A stretch of DNA of 7,912 bases from Balneolaceae bacterium (lineage in GTDB: Bacteria > Bacteroidota > Rhodothermia > Balneolales > Balneolaceae), in NCBI GenBank assembly GCA_021767245.1, contig JAASTO010000120.1:1-7912 (forward strand), read 5' to 3'. The position numbers and the translations under genes are program-made. Position 1 is the first letter of the stretch; every line of letters begins with the position of its first letter. Below are positions 7,766 through 7,912 of the stretch, in pieces. Under the pieces are notes generated by a model that saw only the letters and a program-made list of their open reading frames with translations, was not told the DNA's origin and ran no database searches.

Positions 7766-7795
7766 AAGTGAGTGAATCTGATCAAGCACTTTTTT
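7766..7795 (+). terminator. Weak candidate intrinsic terminator after the operon
   Basis: About 34 bp after the stop codon of the giant kinase, AAGTG (7766-7770) can pair with CACTT (7787-7791), and a run of six T ends at 7795. The stem is only 5 bp with a 16-nt loop. A competing hairpin uses 7779-7788 with 7795-7804 (9 of 10 pairs), which places the T run in its loop. The position suits operon termination, but the stem is poor. Termination could instead occur at the hairpin at the window end. Confidence 0.3.
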
Positions 7796-7814
7796 GCTTT
7801 ATCAAAGATCAGAA

Positions 7815-7875
7815 TCCCCAAAAGAAAAAAATGAAGCATGTCCTCCTCTTCATTCACCTCCCCAAAATAAAAAAA
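7815..7875. repeat. Pair of 17-nt direct repeats flanking the two terminator hairpins
   Basis: Positions 7815-7831 (TCCCC, four A, G, seven A) and 7859-7875 (TCCCC, four A, T, seven A) match at 16 of 17 bases with start points 44 bp apart. Each abuts the left side of an inverted repeat (7830-7854 and 7873-7911). On the - strand each forms the T-rich tail of its hairpin. This suggests duplication of a terminator tail, though low-complexity A runs contribute much of the match. Confidence 0.6.
7823..7854 (-). terminator. Candidate - strand intrinsic terminator, distal copy
   Basis: AATGAAG (7830-7836) pairs with CTTCATT (7848-7854), a 7-bp stem with an 11-nt loop. Read on the - strand, the stem runs straight into a T-rich tail (complement of 7820-7831), as expected for an intrinsic terminator of a gene coming from the right. 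The stem is A/T-rich and moderate in strength. Its tail is a near copy of the tail of the stronger hairpin at 7873-7911, which supports reading it as a second, back-up terminator unit. Confidence 0.4.
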
Positions 7876-7911
7876 CCGCTAATTCGAAGTCAGACTTCAA
7901 AATAGCGGTTT
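7869..7911 (-). terminator. Strong hairpin with - strand T tract, possibly bidirectional
   Basis: The 9-bp outer stem AAACCGCTA (7873-7881) pairs with TAGCGGTTT (7903-7911). It continues through a 4-nt internal region, in which two of four positions pair, into an inner stem GAAGT (7886-7890) with ACTTC (7894-7898) and a CAG loop. On the - strand it is followed by seven T, then A, then four T (complement of 7864-7875), a classical terminator for a gene converging from beyond the window. It could also stop the + strand operon, but the bases after 7912 that would form that U tract are not visible. Confidence 0.7.
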
Positions 7912-7912
7912 A

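Larger units (their letters stand above)
7733..7912. other. Non-coding tail after the operon
   Basis: I see no credible gene here. The region is rich in inverted repeats: an ambiguous hairpin at 7774-7816 with two competing foldings, then the two hairpins with - strand T tracts. The arrangement suits a junction between converging transcription units, with the neighbour on the - strand to the right (inference). Confidence 0.6.

Noticed and set aside
7436..7789. 117-residue open frame on the - strand overlapping the kinase 3' end
   Set aside because: Most of it is antisense to the conserved HATPase domain, and the rest covers the hairpin-rich spacer; no domain or initiation signal supports it.
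7831..7905. 24-codon + strand open frame in the 3' spacer
   Set aside because: It runs through both inverted repeats and has no initiation context, so it is explained by the terminator-like structures.
1..7912. Mobile element, CRISPR array, tRNA or rRNA
   Set aside because: No transposase or integrase motifs, regularly spaced repeats, or RNA gene-like structures were seen on either strand.

Overview
The window is one co-directional, densely packed block of bacterial signal-transduction genes on the + strand, followed by a structured 180-bp non-coding tail. Base composition looks mid-40s % GC (eye estimate). None of the three visible start codons has a Shine-Dalgarno-like purine block; they follow A/C-rich leaders. 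The kinases and receiver resemble those abundant in Bacteroidota and related phyla (Balneolota/Rhodothermota-like). I infer that kind of host, but no marker gene is present to prove it.

Layout: (1) 1-1461, the 3' part of a PAS-PAS-HisKA-HATPase histidine kinase whose beginning lies outside the window. (2) 1519-2877, a membrane histidine kinase with about six transmembrane helices and a HisKA-HATPase core clearly paralogous to that of the first gene. (3) 2925-3365, a stand-alone CheY/Rcp1-like receiver. (4) 3386-7732, a 1448-residue hybrid protein: N-terminal receiver, six PAS and two GAF domains, and a HisKA_2-type kinase ending in an HATPase domain. Spacers are 57, 47 and 20 bp, so the genes are probably one transcription unit whose promoter is upstream of the window. 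(5) 7733-7912, no gene seen; it holds several inverted repeats. Two of these are hairpins, each followed on the - strand by a near-identical T-rich tail, which looks like a duplicated terminator for a gene entering from the right.

How the genes could work together (inference): the two HisKA kinases have the Cph1-like H-box and ATP-lid style that in known systems pairs with Rcp1-like single-domain receivers, so they could converge on the small receiver. They could also phosphorylate the receiver at the N-terminus of the giant kinase, whose HisKA_2 core would then signal to a partner not encoded here. No DNA-binding, cyclic-di-GMP or other output domain is in the window. No bilin-binding phytochrome module and no photoactive LOV cysteine are visible, so light sensing is not supported despite the family resemblance.
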